Part shown: positions 45,321 to 54,746 of the stretch, piece by piece | How the letters are laid out: the number at the start of each line of letters is the position of its first letter | Position numbering within the stretch: the stretch's first letter is position 1 | Assembly (NCBI GenBank): GCA_039964455.1 | Contig: JBDVXK010000012.1 | Coordinates: 62,001-126,000 of the forward strand | Length of the DNA: 64,000 nucleotides | Direction of reading: 5' to 3' | From: CALJFL01 sp039964455 | GTDB taxonomy: Bacteria; Pseudomonadota; Gammaproteobacteria; Pseudomonadales; Halieaceae | Notes under the pieces: generated by a model | What the model saw: the letters and a program-made list of their open reading frames with translations, nothing else | The model's database searches: none | What the model was told of the DNA's origin: nothing | Translations under genes and position numbers: made by a program

Positions 45321-47180
45321 TCAGCGCAGTTTCATATCTTCATAGGGCGTAGACAGTGCAAGAGAAATACGGCGCTCACCCACGCGCATTTCATGCTCAC
45401 CTAACGCAACATCGCCGTCAGCCAGAACCCCGTGATCAAAGTTATATACGGGTGCCCGGGTGCCGGCGATCATGTCGTCATCGTAACATTGTTGTCTGGC
45501 AAGTACTGCCTCGTTAGCTTTTTCCCAGGCCTGCCACTCTTTGGCAGAGTAACGCGCTTGCAGCATCTGGTGACTCACCGCAGGGCTGAGCAAGGTAGCC
45601 GAGGCATTGTTGCCACCGAAGCCCTTGGAGTTAATCACGGCGTAGGCCTGCTGCTGGGGATCGATTTCACGGTGACGATTACTGAAGGCGAGATTTTCCT
45701 GTCGCACATCATCCGCCGGGGACTCTATTGTGTTGATCCCGGGTATCAAGCCGGTCGACCAGGTACCCAGGGTGGCGTTGACCTGATCACCCGAGGCTGA
45801 ACCCAGCGAGTGACCGAGATAGCACTTCAGCGCTGATACAGGCCAGCTATCAATGCCAAACGCTTTAGCTGTCTGGCTCATGATTTCAGACTCTGTCACC
45901 CGATTTTGCGGCGTCCCTGTACCGTGGGCCTGCACTATCCCACCGCTACGCAAACGGTCCTCACCAACGATAGCCCTAGCGGCGGCGAGCGCCTTCGACA
46001 TAGTAATGTAGTTGCCCACGCCCGGACCTGAAATGGACTTCTTGTAACCGTCGGCATTTACAAAGACATCGGTGGCAGCGCCAAATATCGTCGCTCCCAA
46101 TTCCATGGCCAACTCATCGTCGAATAGCACTGTCATCTGTGCGGACTCGGCAATCGTAAAGCCACAGTTATCGGCGAACGGCCTGCAGGCACGTCGGTGA
46201 TCGGGCGTCAGGTGGTCAGCCAAGCCATCAAGTTCACGCAGTCCCTTATCGGTAGCCAGCGCGCCCATGGCGGCATAGCCCTCCATGATCTCAGGGTTGA
46301 TCGGCGCCTCCGAACTGCCTATGAAGGCCACCCGGGCGCGGCCACTGCGAATATCCTCGATGCCGTGGCGGAGGTTGTAGAGGTAGGATGCGCAGGCACC
46401 CAAACTGGCCCCGGTAGCCCCCATCGTGCCAAGTACGTAGGCGTTGATGAAATCTGCTGGCATTTCTGCCAAGCCCAGCGGACAGAATTTTGAAGTGACT
46501 CTCTGGCCGTTGTAGCGAGCCTTCAACATCCCACCTGCGCCAGCGCCATCCAGTTGCCCCATGGCGCTGCCCGCATAGACGCTCACCTCATCGGCGCTGA
46601 CACGCTGACAGATGGTATCCCAGTCTATGCCCAGACTGCCCAGCGCATCCGAGGCTGCATAGACCGTCATTTGTAAACCGCGTGGATGATTGCGCGAGGC
46701 GTACAGGGTTCCCGGATCAAAACCGGTGGGCAACTGACCCGCCGCCTTGACCTCAAACTCACGATGGGTGGGCAGCAGAAAATCCTGCTCACCCACGATT
46801 TGTACGTTGACGTGTGTGACAGAGGTGGGAGTTACCACCCAATCTGGCGGAATAATTTCCGGCAGGTTTTGACGCTTGACGTCAAAATTGACCGGGTGGC
46901 CATTACTCTGCGTGGGGAAGCGCCTGTTCCAGGCCACGGAGTCCACGTCAAAGTGCTGCTCCTCTACACGGCGCACCAGTGTGTGGTCGAGAATGTACTG
47001 CTCCTGCCCCTGCGCTGATTCCAATTGCATCAATTGGGCGAGTGACGCAAAAGTACGACTCTGCTGATCCGCTGGCAATACGTCATGAACGAGGCGGTTG
47101 AACGCGTGATGTCCGGAGGCACGGCCGGCGCCGTTGATGCCACCAAAACCCACAATCACTGGTAACCGCGGTCTACTCAT
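45321..47180 (-). CDS. Beta-ketoacyl synthase, FabY-like
   Basis: This is a 619-residue condensing enzyme, longer than FabB/FabF (about 410) and matching the FabY type of Pseudomonas (about 630), which condenses acetyl-CoA with malonyl-ACP to start fatty-acid synthesis. The nucleophile is C263 in LGACASYLYN. The catalytic histidines are in VQAHGTGTP and in LGHSLGSASG. An N-terminal extension of about 180 residues precedes the ketosynthase core. It is divergent from a GlxA-type regulator. The FabY role is inferred from length and motif order. A polyketide-type synthase is the alternative. Confidence 0.85.
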   Translation of the reverse strand: MSRPRLPVIVGFGGINGAGRASGHHAFNRLVHDVLPADQQSRTFASLAQLMQLESAQGQEQYILDHTLVRRVEEQHFDVDSVAWNRRFPTQSNGHPVNFDVKRQNLPEIIPPDWVVTPTSVTHVNVQIVGEQDFLLPTHREFEVKAAGQLPTGFDPGTLYASRNHPRGLQMTVYAASDALGSLGIDWDTICQRVSADEVSVYAGSAMGQLDGAGAGGMLKARYNGQRVTSKFCPLGLAEMPADFINAYVLGTMGATGASLGACASYLYNLRHGIEDIRSGRARVAFIGSSEAPINPEIMEGYAAMGALATDKGLRELDGLADHLTPDHRRACRPFADNCGFTIAESAQMTVLFDDELAMELGATIFGAATDVFVNADGYKKSISGPGVGNYITMSKALAAARAIVGEDRLRSGGIVQAHGTGTPQNRVTESEIMSQTAKAFGIDSWPVSALKCYLGHSLGSASGDQVNATLGTWSTGLIPGINTIESPADDVRQENLAFSNRHREIDPQQQAYAVINSKGFGGNNASATLLSPAVSHQMLQARYSAKEWQAWEKANEAVLARQQCYDDDMIAGTRAPVYNFDHGVLADGDVALGEHEMRVGERRISLALSTPYEDMKLR

Positions 47181-47239
47181 GCCTGAAGATCCTGAAATTG
47201 ATGAATGCCTGCGCCCAGTGTACTTTCGGCCCGGTAGCG

Positions 47240-47267
47240 TTGCTATGTCATAACAGCCACATATTAT
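47240..47267 (+). promoter_or_regulatory. Putative promoter of the GlxA-type regulator
   Basis: TTGCTA (47240-47245) and TATTAT (47262-47267) are 16 bases apart. The inverted pair ATGTCA (47244-47249) / TGACAT (47276-47281) flanks the -10, so it may bind a dimeric regulator. Initiation would be near 47274, about 32 bases before the ATG at 47306. Confidence 0.5.
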
Positions 47268-47305
47268 GGTATTTTTGACATCTCATTTGCTTTGGGATTT
47301 CGTCC

Positions 47306-48298
47306 ATGTACACCGCCGCGGCTCTGCTCTACCCCGATGCACTGGCCACCAGCTTTACACTACCCATGGAGATTCTGCTCGCTGCCAGCCAGATGGCCAG
47401 CTTGCAACAGCGCGGCAAACCGCAAGTTAACTTCTTACTCGCCGCGCCCACACGCAAGCAATTCAAACTGGGGACAGGAATCACCCTCAAACCCGATCTG
47501 GCCATCGATCAACTACCGCAGCTGGACCTGTTATTACTACCCGCCATCTGGCGCAGCCCACTACCCACCCTGAACGCCGCCACCGACTGGCTTCCGGAGC
47601 TTGTGAAGCATTCCGCCGCCGGAACACGAATCTGTACCGTGGGAACAGCCAGCTATTTGCTCGCTGAAACGGGCCTGCTGGATGGCAAGCCGGCAACCAC
47701 GCACTGGAACTACTTCGATCACTTTGCGCAACGCTATCCGCAAATCACCCTGAAAACACGCCACCTGATCACCCAAAGCGACAACTATTTTTGTATCGGT
47801 AGCGTCAACTCTATCGCCGATGTCATGGTTCATTTTGTCGAGGAATGGTTCGGCAGTCGTATTGCCAGGGCTGTGGAAAACCAGTTTTCTCCCGAGATCC
47901 GCCGCCCTTTCAGCGGCGCGGCCTATCAGGAAGAGCCACTGACCACCCATCACGACGAAACAGTGCTACAGGCCCAGGTATGGCTGCAAGAGCACCTCTC
48001 GCACGCAGTGAAGCTGTCCAAGCTTGCCCGGCAAATGGGACTTGGTGAGCGCACCCTGAGCAGGCGTTTCAAGCAGGCGACCGGATTGAGCCCACAGGCA
48101 TATCTACAGACCCTGCGTATTGCCCAGGCCAAAGATTTGCTGCGCCACAGTAACCTGGCGGTTAGTGAGGTCGCCTGGCAAACAGGCCTGCAGGACGTGA
48201 GCTATTTTGGACAGCTGTTTCGCCGACATACGGGCATGGCACCACTGGCCTACCGCGAGGCTGTCAGGGGCAAGCTTTTTGCCCCGCAAGACAACTGA
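47306..48298 (+). CDS. GlxA-type AraC-family regulator (DJ-1/PfpI domain)
   Basis: This is a 330-residue regulator. The N-terminal about 200 residues are a class I glutamine amidotransferase/DJ-1-like domain (VGTASYLLAETGLLDG with the elbow region) that probably binds a ligand without catalysis. The C-terminal double HTH (about 225-325) has LARQMGLGERTLSRRF and SEVAWQTGLQDVSYFG. It starts at the ATG at 47306, 125 bases from the divergent FabY-like gene, so it could control that gene. Confidence 0.9.
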   Translation: MYTAAALLYPDALATSFTLPMEILLAASQMASLQQRGKPQVNFLLAAPTRKQFKLGTGITLKPDLAIDQLPQLDLLLLPAIWRSPLPTLNAATDWLPELVKHSAAGTRICTVGTASYLLAETGLLDGKPATTHWNYFDHFAQRYPQITLKTRHLITQSDNYFCIGSVNSIADVMVHFVEEWFGSRIARAVENQFSPEIRRPFSGAAYQEEPLTTHHDETVLQAQVWLQEHLSHAVKLSKLARQMGLGERTLSRRFKQATGLSPQAYLQTLRIAQAKDLLRHSNLAVSEVAWQTGLQDVSYFGQLFRRHTGMAPLAYREAVRGKLFAPQDN

Positions 48299-48304
48299 AC
48301 CGAC

Positions 48305-48334
48305 TTGTGAATAGCCGGTGTCTATGGCTAAATT
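48305..48334 (+). promoter_or_regulatory. Putative promoter of the second thiolase gene
   Basis: TTGTGA (48305-48310) and TAAATT (48329-48334) are spaced by 18 bases. Initiation near 48341 gives a leader of about 70 bases before the ATG at 48413. Confidence 0.45.
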
Positions 48335-48412
48335 AGCGCCCTTTTTACCTCAGCTGGCAGCTCCTGTAGCCGCCGGAGAGTTCTCTTTCAACGAACACAC
48401 TGGAACACCATT

Positions 48413-49594
48413 ATGAGTAATGATTCGGTAGTAATCGTCAACGGCGCCCGCACCCCCATGGGCGGCTTACAGGGCTGCCTGTCCACAGTCCCTGCCACAG
48501 AGCTGGGAAGTACCGCCATACGAGCGGCAGTAGAGCGCAGTGGCGTCCCTGCGGCCGATATCGACGAGGTCTTCATGGGCTGCGTACTGCCAGCAGGCCT
48601 GAAGCAATGTCCAGCCCGACAGGCCGCCATAGGCGCGGACGTACCGAAATCTACCGGTGCGGTCACGGTCAACAAAGCCTGTGGCAGCGGCATGCAAGCG
48701 ACAATTTTTGGCTACGACAGCATCGTAGCCGGCACTAACAAGGTCGTATTGGCGGGTGGCCTGGAAAGCATGAGCAATGCACCGCACATGGTTGTGGGCG
48801 CGCGAGCCGGTGTTCGCACCGGCAATGGCACACTTTACGATCATATGTTTTTGGATGGCCTGGAAGATGCGTACACGGGCCGAGCCATGGGTACATTCGC
48901 CCAGGAAACCGCCAACGAGCGTGGCCTTACCCGGGAGCAAATGGACGACTTTGCGCTGGAATCACTCAGTCGCGCAAAAGCAGCCATCGATGACGGTTCG
49001 CTTTCCGCCGAGATTGCGCCAGTGACTGTCAGCAGCCGCAAGGGCGACACCGTCATTACCGATGATGAGCAGCCACACAAAGCCGCCATCGAGAAAATCC
49101 CCAAGCTCAGACCGGCATTTGCCAAGGATGGAACAATCACCGCAGCCAACTCCAGCTCTATTTCAGATGGCGCCAGCGCCCTGGTAATGATGAGTGGCGC
49201 TGAAGCAGAACAGCGTGGCCTGTCCCCTATGGCGCGCATCGTAGGCCACTCTCGCCACAGCCAAGCACCGGAAGAGTTCACCATAGCCCCGGTGGGAGCT
49301 GTCAATAAACTGTTTGAAAAAACGGGTTGGACTGCAAAGGATGTCGACCTGTTTGAGATTAACGAGGCATTCGCCATGGTCACTATGATGGCCATCGATG
49401 ATTTAGGACTGGACCACGCCCAGGTCAACATCCACGGCGGCGCCTGCGCGCAGGGCCACCCCATTGGCTCTACCGGGTCGCGTATCATCATCAGTCTGAT
49501 GTACGCCCTGAAGAAGCTGGGTAAAAGCCGGGGCGTTGCTGCCCTGTGTATCGGTGGTGGTGAAGCAACCGCCGTCGCCATTGAAATGCTCTAA
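48413..49594 (+). CDS. Acetyl-CoA acetyltransferase (thiolase)
   Basis: This is a 393-residue thiolase of the classical AtoB/PhaA type. C90 in NKACGSG is the nucleophile, HPIGSTGSR holds the histidine and ALCIGGGEA the second cysteine. It could condense two acetyl-CoA or cleave acetoacetyl-CoA. Typical length for the family. It is followed 21 bases later by the RibB-like gene, probably in one transcript, although their functions do not obviously connect. Confidence 0.95.
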   Translation: MSNDSVVIVNGARTPMGGLQGCLSTVPATELGSTAIRAAVERSGVPAADIDEVFMGCVLPAGLKQCPARQAAIGADVPKSTGAVTVNKACGSGMQATIFGYDSIVAGTNKVVLAGGLESMSNAPHMVVGARAGVRTGNGTLYDHMFLDGLEDAYTGRAMGTFAQETANERGLTREQMDDFALESLSRAKAAIDDGSLSAEIAPVTVSSRKGDTVITDDEQPHKAAIEKIPKLRPAFAKDGTITAANSSSISDGASALVMMSGAEAEQRGLSPMARIVGHSRHSQAPEEFTIAPVGAVNKLFEKTGWTAKDVDLFEINEAFAMVTMMAIDDLGLDHAQVNIHGGACAQGHPIGSTGSRIIISLMYALKKLGKSRGVAALCIGGGEATAVAIEML

Positions 49595-49615
49595 CTGACG
49601 ATACAGGCTCGCCCT

Positions 49616-50731
49616 ATGGCTTTAAGCACCGTTCCAGACCTGCTCGATGATATTCGCGATGGCAAAATGGTCATCCTCATGGATGACGAAGATCGTGAAA
49701 ACGAGGGTGACCTGATCATTGCAGCTGAAGCTGTCACGCCGGAGATTATCACCTTCTTCGCGTCGGAGGCCTGCGGCCTGATCTGCATGCCCATAACACA
49801 GGAGCGGGCGCGCCAATTGCAATTGCCGCTGATGGTACGTGACAACCGCTCCCAGCATGAGACCAACTTTACCGTCTCTATCGACGCTGCAGAACGCAAG
49901 GGGCCCGGGATAAGCTCAGTACAGCGGGCACATACGGTACTGCAGGCAATTAAACCCGATGCGACCGGTCAGGACATTAACCAGCCCGGACATATTTTCC
50001 CATTGGTGGCCAAACCGGGCGGCGTATTACGACGCGCGGGTCACACAGAAGCCGGCGTAGACCTGGCGCGCATGGCAGGCTTTGCCCCAGCGGCCTTAAT
50101 TGTCGAGATCATGAATGAAGATGGCACCATGGCGCGCCGACCACAGCTGGAAGAGTTTGCGACCAAGCACAGCTTGAAAATGGGCACTATCGCCGATCTC
50201 ATCGAGTACCGCGCACTGCATGAACAATCGGTAGAACTGCGCGATAGCAAAACCGTCAGTACCGAATGGGGCGACTTCGAGCTGCACACCTTTTTAGACT
50301 TGATTGACGACACGCTGCACTACGCCTTGAGCTGCGGTGAAATTGTGGAAGACAAGGACACACTTATCCGGGTGCAGACCGTCAATACGCTGCGAGATGT
50401 GCTGGGTACGCAGATTCCCGGTAAATCTGCGGGCTGGTCGTATCGACGGGCAATGGAACACATCGCTGCGGCAGGATCTGGCGTAGTCGTGTTGATTGGT
50501 CAAACACAGTCAGTGGAAGACAGCCTCGCTGAAGTGCTGCAATTTCCGGAGCCAGCCAGCATCACTGGCGGCAGCTCGGGCACCAGCAGTCCCAACTACC
50601 GGTGGATAGGTACCGGTTCGCAGATACTACGAAGACTGGGTGTGGGCAAGATGAAAATCATGTCGGAGCCCGTACGCTTCAATGCCCTCTCAGGTTTCAA
50701 CCTGGAAGTTACCGACTTCGTTCAACCCTGA
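49616..50731 (+). CDS. ribB: 3,4-dihydroxy-2-butanone-4-phosphate synthase with decayed GTP cyclohydrolase II half (RibBX-like)
   Basis: This is a 371-residue protein. The N-terminal half is a complete DHBP synthase: LMDDEDRENEGD (residues 21-32) and AGHTEAGVDLA supply its acidic and histidine residues. It should make the four-carbon riboflavin precursor from ribulose 5-phosphate. The C-terminal half resembles GTP cyclohydrolase II but lacks its zinc cysteines: the expected metal-site region reads RVQTVNTLRDVLGTQIPG, so that activity is not expected. It is not in a rib operon but follows a thiolase gene. Bifunctional ribBA is ruled out by the missing cysteines. Confidence 0.88.
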   Translation: MALSTVPDLLDDIRDGKMVILMDDEDRENEGDLIIAAEAVTPEIITFFASEACGLICMPITQERARQLQLPLMVRDNRSQHETNFTVSIDAAERKGPGISSVQRAHTVLQAIKPDATGQDINQPGHIFPLVAKPGGVLRRAGHTEAGVDLARMAGFAPAALIVEIMNEDGTMARRPQLEEFATKHSLKMGTIADLIEYRALHEQSVELRDSKTVSTEWGDFELHTFLDLIDDTLHYALSCGEIVEDKDTLIRVQTVNTLRDVLGTQIPGKSAGWSYRRAMEHIAAAGSGVVVLIGQTQSVEDSLAEVLQFPEPASITGGSSGTSSPNYRWIGTGSQILRRLGVGKMKIMSEPVRFNALSGFNLEVTDFVQP

Positions 50732-50743
50732 GCTGTAGGGAAC

Positions 50744-51508
50744 TCAACCGCGCTTGAAATTGGGCGGGCGCTTCTCCATAAACGCGGTCAGCGCTTCAAT
50801 ATTGTCCTCAGACATCGCCTGTCGCGACATGGCGGCTTGCTCTGCGGTAAATGCCGCGTCGATAGACGCCGTGTGATGAAGTCGCAGACAGCGTTTTATT
50901 TCACGTAGCGAACTCACAGGCCACTGGGCAATTTCGCGCGCTTTATTCATGGCATGATCAAACAGGTTTGAATCGGGCAATACGTCGGCGACAAGGCCAA
51001 TCGCATGCGCCTTGTCGGCGTCCACCCACTCCGCGGTGTAAAACAACTCCGCCGCTCGCTGGGCACCGATGTTTGCCTGCAACATATAGCTACTGGCCCA
51101 CTCTGGCACCAGCGCAAGACTGGCGAACGGCAAGCGTAGCCGCATACTCTCTCCGCCATACACAATGTCACAGTGAAACAGCACGGTAGCGCCGCCACCC
51201 ACGGCCACACCGTGCGCAGCGGCCACGATAGGTTTATCGAAAGCCGCCACTGCCTTGGCTGCGCTCTCGAAGGGATGCTCACCCTCACCACTGTCATCAC
51301 CGAAGCTGGTCAGGTCTACGCCCGCACAAAAGTTATCCCCCGCGCCGTGCAGCAACACACACGCGACCGCATCGTCCGATGCCGCAGCATTGAAAATCTC
51401 GCGCAGCGCCACCCACATACCGGTGTCTATAGCATTCTTTTTTTCTGGCCGGTTGAAGGTAACAACCAATACCCCATCATCATTATGTGCCGTAATTTTT
51501 TCGGTCAT
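50744..51508 (-). CDS. Enoyl-CoA hydratase/isomerase family protein (ECI-like)
   Basis: This is a 254-residue crotonase. Neither of the two usual hydratase glutamates is at its expected place (GVAVGGGATVLFHCD). ALVPEWASSYML instead offers a Glu where delta3-delta2-enoyl-CoA isomerases carry theirs. An isomerase acting on unsaturated acyl-CoA is therefore more likely than a hydratase. It is last in the eight-gene minus-strand operon, 13 bases after the nitroreductase gene, and may handle unsaturated side chains. Confidence 0.88.
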   Translation of the reverse strand: MTEKITAHNDDGVLVVTFNRPEKKNAIDTGMWVALREIFNAAASDDAVACVLLHGAGDNFCAGVDLTSFGDDSGEGEHPFESAAKAVAAFDKPIVAAAHGVAVGGGATVLFHCDIVYGGESMRLRLPFASLALVPEWASSYMLQANIGAQRAAELFYTAEWVDADKAHAIGLVADVLPDSNLFDHAMNKAREIAQWPVSSLREIKRCLRLHHTASIDAAFTAEQAAMSRQAMSEDNIEALTAFMEKRPPNFKRG

Positions 51509-51521
51509 GGCGCGACTCCTG

Positions 51522-52196
51522 TCAAACGTGAAAGGTCACAACATCGGCTAGTTCAGCCCGGTCAGTAACACATTTGTTGGCGGGATCATCCGGCGCAGGG
51601 CGTCCGAAAGAAATGCCAAACATCAGTTTGTTACTGGCATCGATGGACAGTTGCTCGCGCAGATAATCCGCGTGAAAGCTGAGTGCAGTCTGGGGGCAGC
51701 TGCCAAGTCCATGGGCGGTCAGTCCCAACATTATGGTCTGGGCAAACATGCCCAGGTCGGCAGCCTCCCGTAACCCGAACGGTTCAGGCAAAAACACTAA
51801 TGCCAGATGAGGTGCATCAAAAAAAGTAAAATTGCGCATAAAAGCCTGCTGTCGCAGGTCCTTCTGCTCTCGCGCAATGCCCAGCGCGTCGTATAAGGCT
51901 TGAGCCGCACCGTATTGGCGATCCTTGTAAACACCTTCGTATTTACCATCGTAGGGGAAATCCAGACTAAGCTCGCCGGCGAGAAACCGCTTGGGTAGCT
52001 CGGCTCGCAGGGCATCAAGCTTCTCGCCAGAAACCACATGTACAAACCAGGGCTGGGTATTGCAGTTACTGGGGGCACCCAAGGCAGTACTAAAAATCTC
52101 ATCCAGCTCCGCCTGCGGCACTGGCTCTGGTAAGAAGGCACGCAGCGATCGCCGCTGAGCCACAACCTCGTTAAACACACTGGCTGTATCTGTCAT
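51522..52196 (-). CDS. Nitroreductase-family flavoprotein
   Basis: This is a 224-residue FMN-dependent protein of the NADPH nitroreductase family. It has QRRSLRAFLPEPV near the N-terminus, APSNCNTQPW as the FMN-contact region, and a C-terminal GISFGRPAPDDPAN. Members reduce nitro groups, quinones, flavins or enones, and some act on unsaturated carbonyl substrates. It lies between the two crotonase genes in the sterol-type operon (60-base and 13-base gaps). The substrate is unknown; an enone reduction in side-chain catabolism is speculation. Confidence 0.87.
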   Translation of the reverse strand: MTDTASVFNEVVAQRRSLRAFLPEPVPQAELDEIFSTALGAPSNCNTQPWFVHVVSGEKLDALRAELPKRFLAGELSLDFPYDGKYEGVYKDRQYGAAQALYDALGIAREQKDLRQQAFMRNFTFFDAPHLALVFLPEPFGLREAADLGMFAQTIMLGLTAHGLGSCPQTALSFHADYLREQLSIDASNKLMFGISFGRPAPDDPANKCVTDRAELADVVTFHV

Positions 52197-52256
52197 TGAT
52201 TACTGTCCGTCGATTAGAAGGCCGGTATTATGATGCTTGCGGTGCCAAGGCACCAG

Positions 52257-53075
52257 TCAGCTACCGGTAAAGTTAGCCGGCCGCTTCTCCTTGAAGGCCT
52301 TCATGCCCTCACGGGCATCAGCCGAGCCGAACACCGGGCCTGCCAATTCGTCGGAGGCAACCATTGCATCGTTCTCAGACATGCACTCCTGGTGTTCACG
52401 CAAAGAGCGGGTAACCGCCTTCACAGCCAAAGGCCCATTGGCACAGATTTTTTCAGCAAATTCCCTGGCAACCGCAAGTGTTGTACCCGCGGGTACTACC
52501 CGGTTGATTAACCCAAAGTCCAGCGCCTGCTGTGCGGTAATGTGATCACCACACAACAGCATTTCTGCAGCCAGGCAGTAGGGAATCTGTCTGCGCAGGC
52601 GTACTGTGGAACCCGACATGGGATATAAACCGCGCGCTACCTCAGTAACACCGAAAATCGCATTGTCAGCGCCCACGCGAATGTCTGTGCCCTGCAGTAT
52701 CTCGGTACCACCGGCCAGGGCATACCCTTCCACCGCCAGGATAATGGGCTTGTTCGGACGATTGTCTCGCAACAATGCCTGCCAATGGATATTCGGCACC
52801 TCGGCCATCAGCTCCATGAATTCCTCTGTCGAGCGCTGCTCGCCATCGGCTCCCGCCTTGAGGTCCATGCCCGCACAAAAAGTGTCGCCGTTTGCGGTCA
52901 GAATGGCACAGTAGAGTCCGTCGTCCTCCTCCAGCAATCGCCATGCTTTATACATACCCAGTAGCATTTCCGGGCTGAAGGCGTTTTTGGCTTCAGGACG
53001 ATTCAATGTCACAGTCAGGACATTGCCGTCCTGCTCGATGATGCAATTTTTGGTGCTGATGGAAAGTTCTGCCAC
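52257..53075 (-). CDS. EchA19-like enoyl-CoA hydratase
   Basis: This is a 272-residue crotonase with both hydratase glutamates (AGGTEILQGTD and GVTEVARGLYP). AGGTEILQGTDIRV and the later RQIPYCLAAEMLL closely resemble mycobacterial EchA19, which acts on the cholesterol side chain (comparison from memory). A GTG start ending at 53075 has AAGGAG directly before it with correct spacing. The longer in-frame start upstream overlaps the FadD gene and was rejected. It follows the FadD19-like gene by 16 bases. Confidence 0.88.
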   Translation of the reverse strand: MAELSISTKNCIIEQDGNVLTVTLNRPEAKNAFSPEMLLGMYKAWRLLEEDDGLYCAILTANGDTFCAGMDLKAGADGEQRSTEEFMELMAEVPNIHWQALLRDNRPNKPIILAVEGYALAGGTEILQGTDIRVGADNAIFGVTEVARGLYPMSGSTVRLRRQIPYCLAAEMLLCGDHITAQQALDFGLINRVVPAGTTLAVAREFAEKICANGPLAVKAVTRSLREHQECMSENDAMVASDELAGPVFGSADAREGMKAFKEKRPANFTGS

Positions 53076-53091
53076 GGCTATCTCCTTTTGC

Positions 53092-54720
53092 CTAATTAAC
53101 GCGATGCTCGCCGGCCAAGGCGATTTCGAGAGCCAGGGGGTAGGCTGGCTTACCGCTGGGTGCCCGTGGGACGGTGTCAACGATGTGCAACTCTCTGGGC
53201 ACCTTATAACCGGCGATGTGCTTTCGCGCCTCTTCCTGAACCGAGGCCAGACTAAGGTCGGCACTGCCACGCACAGCGGCAATTGCAGTCACCTTACTGC
53301 CAAAACGTTCATCAGGCGTCGCCACCACCAGGCAGTCAAAAATATCCGGATGTGCCTTGAGCGCCTGCTCTACCTCCTCCGGGAAAATCTTCTCACCGCC
53401 GCTGTTTATACAGTTGGAGCCGCGGCCATAGACTGTGATGCTGTTGTCATCCTCTAACCGGGCTTCATCACCCAGCAGCAGCCAGGGCTTGCCATCAACC
53501 TCGACAATCGTTTTGGCGGTCTTCACCGGATCGTTGTAGTAACCCACCGGAATAAAACCGCTGCGCGCAAAGATACCCATTTCGCCGGCGCCAACGTGCC
53601 GGTGGGGCTCGCCCTCGACATCACTGACCACAGACATAAACTCGCTTTTGACAACGTTGCCCAGGCCCTGCCCTTTTTTGCCGCCACCATCCATACCCAT
53701 ATTGCCGCTCTCCGAGGAGCCGAAAGAGTTGGTGATAAAGACATTAGGGAAGTGCTGACGGAATGCTTCCTGTTTACTCTCGGAAAATACCGCGCCACCA
53801 GAGCCAACACTGAACACTGAGCTCAGGTCCCAGCGCTCCGGGTTCGCCTCTAGAGTATCCAGCAACGGCACCGCCATCGCATCGCCCACGATCGACAGGG
53901 CATTTACTTTCTCATTGGCGACGATATTCCAAACCTCTTCACCGACCAGCGAACGGGCCGGATTGAGTACAACGGTGTTCCCTGCCAGCAACTGAATGCA
54001 GGCATACCACCAGCAGGCTCCGTGCATCAGTGGTGCCAGTGCCATGCCAACGATGGGGAAATCTCCCACGCGATCGGCAATCTGTTCAGGCTCGGACACT
54101 GCGCCATCCGGGTGAAACCAACCACCGCCACCCATGGCAGCGAAAAAGACATTCTTGTGCGGCCACATAACGCCCTTGGGCATACCGGTAGTGCCCCCGG
54201 TATAGAGCACAAACAGGTCGTCATCCGAGCGCTCGCCAAAGTCGCGCTCAGCAGAATGCCCTCTCATTGCGGACTCAAACTCCGCAGTATTGATCACACT
54301 GATATCAGCGTCGCTTTCGTCGTCGACGTAAATGTAGGTATGAAGGTCCGGTGCAGAGGCACAGATTTCGGCGATGTGAGGGGTGAACTCGCGGTTATGA
54401 ATGCATGCCACCATATCCGCATTGTCGAAAATGTAGAGCAACTCCTCGCGCACATAGCGGTAATTGACATTGATTGGCACGGCCCTGATCTTGAAGCAGG
54501 CCATCATGCCTTCCAGATACTCGTTGCAGTTGTACAGGTAGAGACCAACATGGTCCCCCGCCTTTACCCCGCGCTCGCTGAGGTAGTGAGCCATCCTGTT
54601 GGAGCGCGCTTCAAGGTCGGCGAAGCTGGCGCGCTGCTCGCCACAGACAAGGGCGTCACGAGACGGGACCTTGTCTGCCACCATCTCGAACATATCGGCG
54701 ATATTAAAATGTTTTGCCAC
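53092..54720 (-). CDS. FadD19-like steroid/branched-acid CoA ligase
   Basis: This is a 542-residue ANL ligase. The P-loop motif YTGGTTGMPKG lies near residue 170. The C-terminal lobe has GRGSNCINSGGEKIFPEEVE and APSGKPAY. NVNYRYVREELLYIFDNADM and the sequence near SGGEK match FadD17/FadD19 of actinobacteria, which activates C24-branched sterol side chains (from memory). Substrate chain length cannot be proven here. GTG start with GGAG seven bases upstream. It precedes the EchA19-like gene and follows the Ltp3-like gene in the same operon. Confidence 0.88.
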   Translation of the reverse strand: MAKHFNIADMFEMVADKVPSRDALVCGEQRASFADLEARSNRMAHYLSERGVKAGDHVGLYLYNCNEYLEGMMACFKIRAVPINVNYRYVREELLYIFDNADMVACIHNREFTPHIAEICASAPDLHTYIYVDDESDADISVINTAEFESAMRGHSAERDFGERSDDDLFVLYTGGTTGMPKGVMWPHKNVFFAAMGGGGWFHPDGAVSEPEQIADRVGDFPIVGMALAPLMHGACWWYACIQLLAGNTVVLNPARSLVGEEVWNIVANEKVNALSIVGDAMAVPLLDTLEANPERWDLSSVFSVGSGGAVFSESKQEAFRQHFPNVFITNSFGSSESGNMGMDGGGKKGQGLGNVVKSEFMSVVSDVEGEPHRHVGAGEMGIFARSGFIPVGYYNDPVKTAKTIVEVDGKPWLLLGDEARLEDDNSITVYGRGSNCINSGGEKIFPEEVEQALKAHPDIFDCLVVATPDERFGSKVTAIAAVRGSADLSLASVQEEARKHIAGYKVPRELHIVDTVPRAPSGKPAYPLALEIALAGEHRVN

Positions 54721-54746
54721 GTCAGACTCCTCGCGTGAAACTATTT

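Noticed and set aside
49616..50731. Bifunctional RibBA annotation
   Set aside because: The zinc cysteines of GTP cyclohydrolase II are absent, so only the DHBP synthase activity is supported.
53076..53282. N-terminal extension of the EchA19-like gene
   Set aside because: It would run antisense-like through the FadD19-like coding end in another frame. The GTG at 53075 has a strong Shine-Dalgarno and the family N-terminus.
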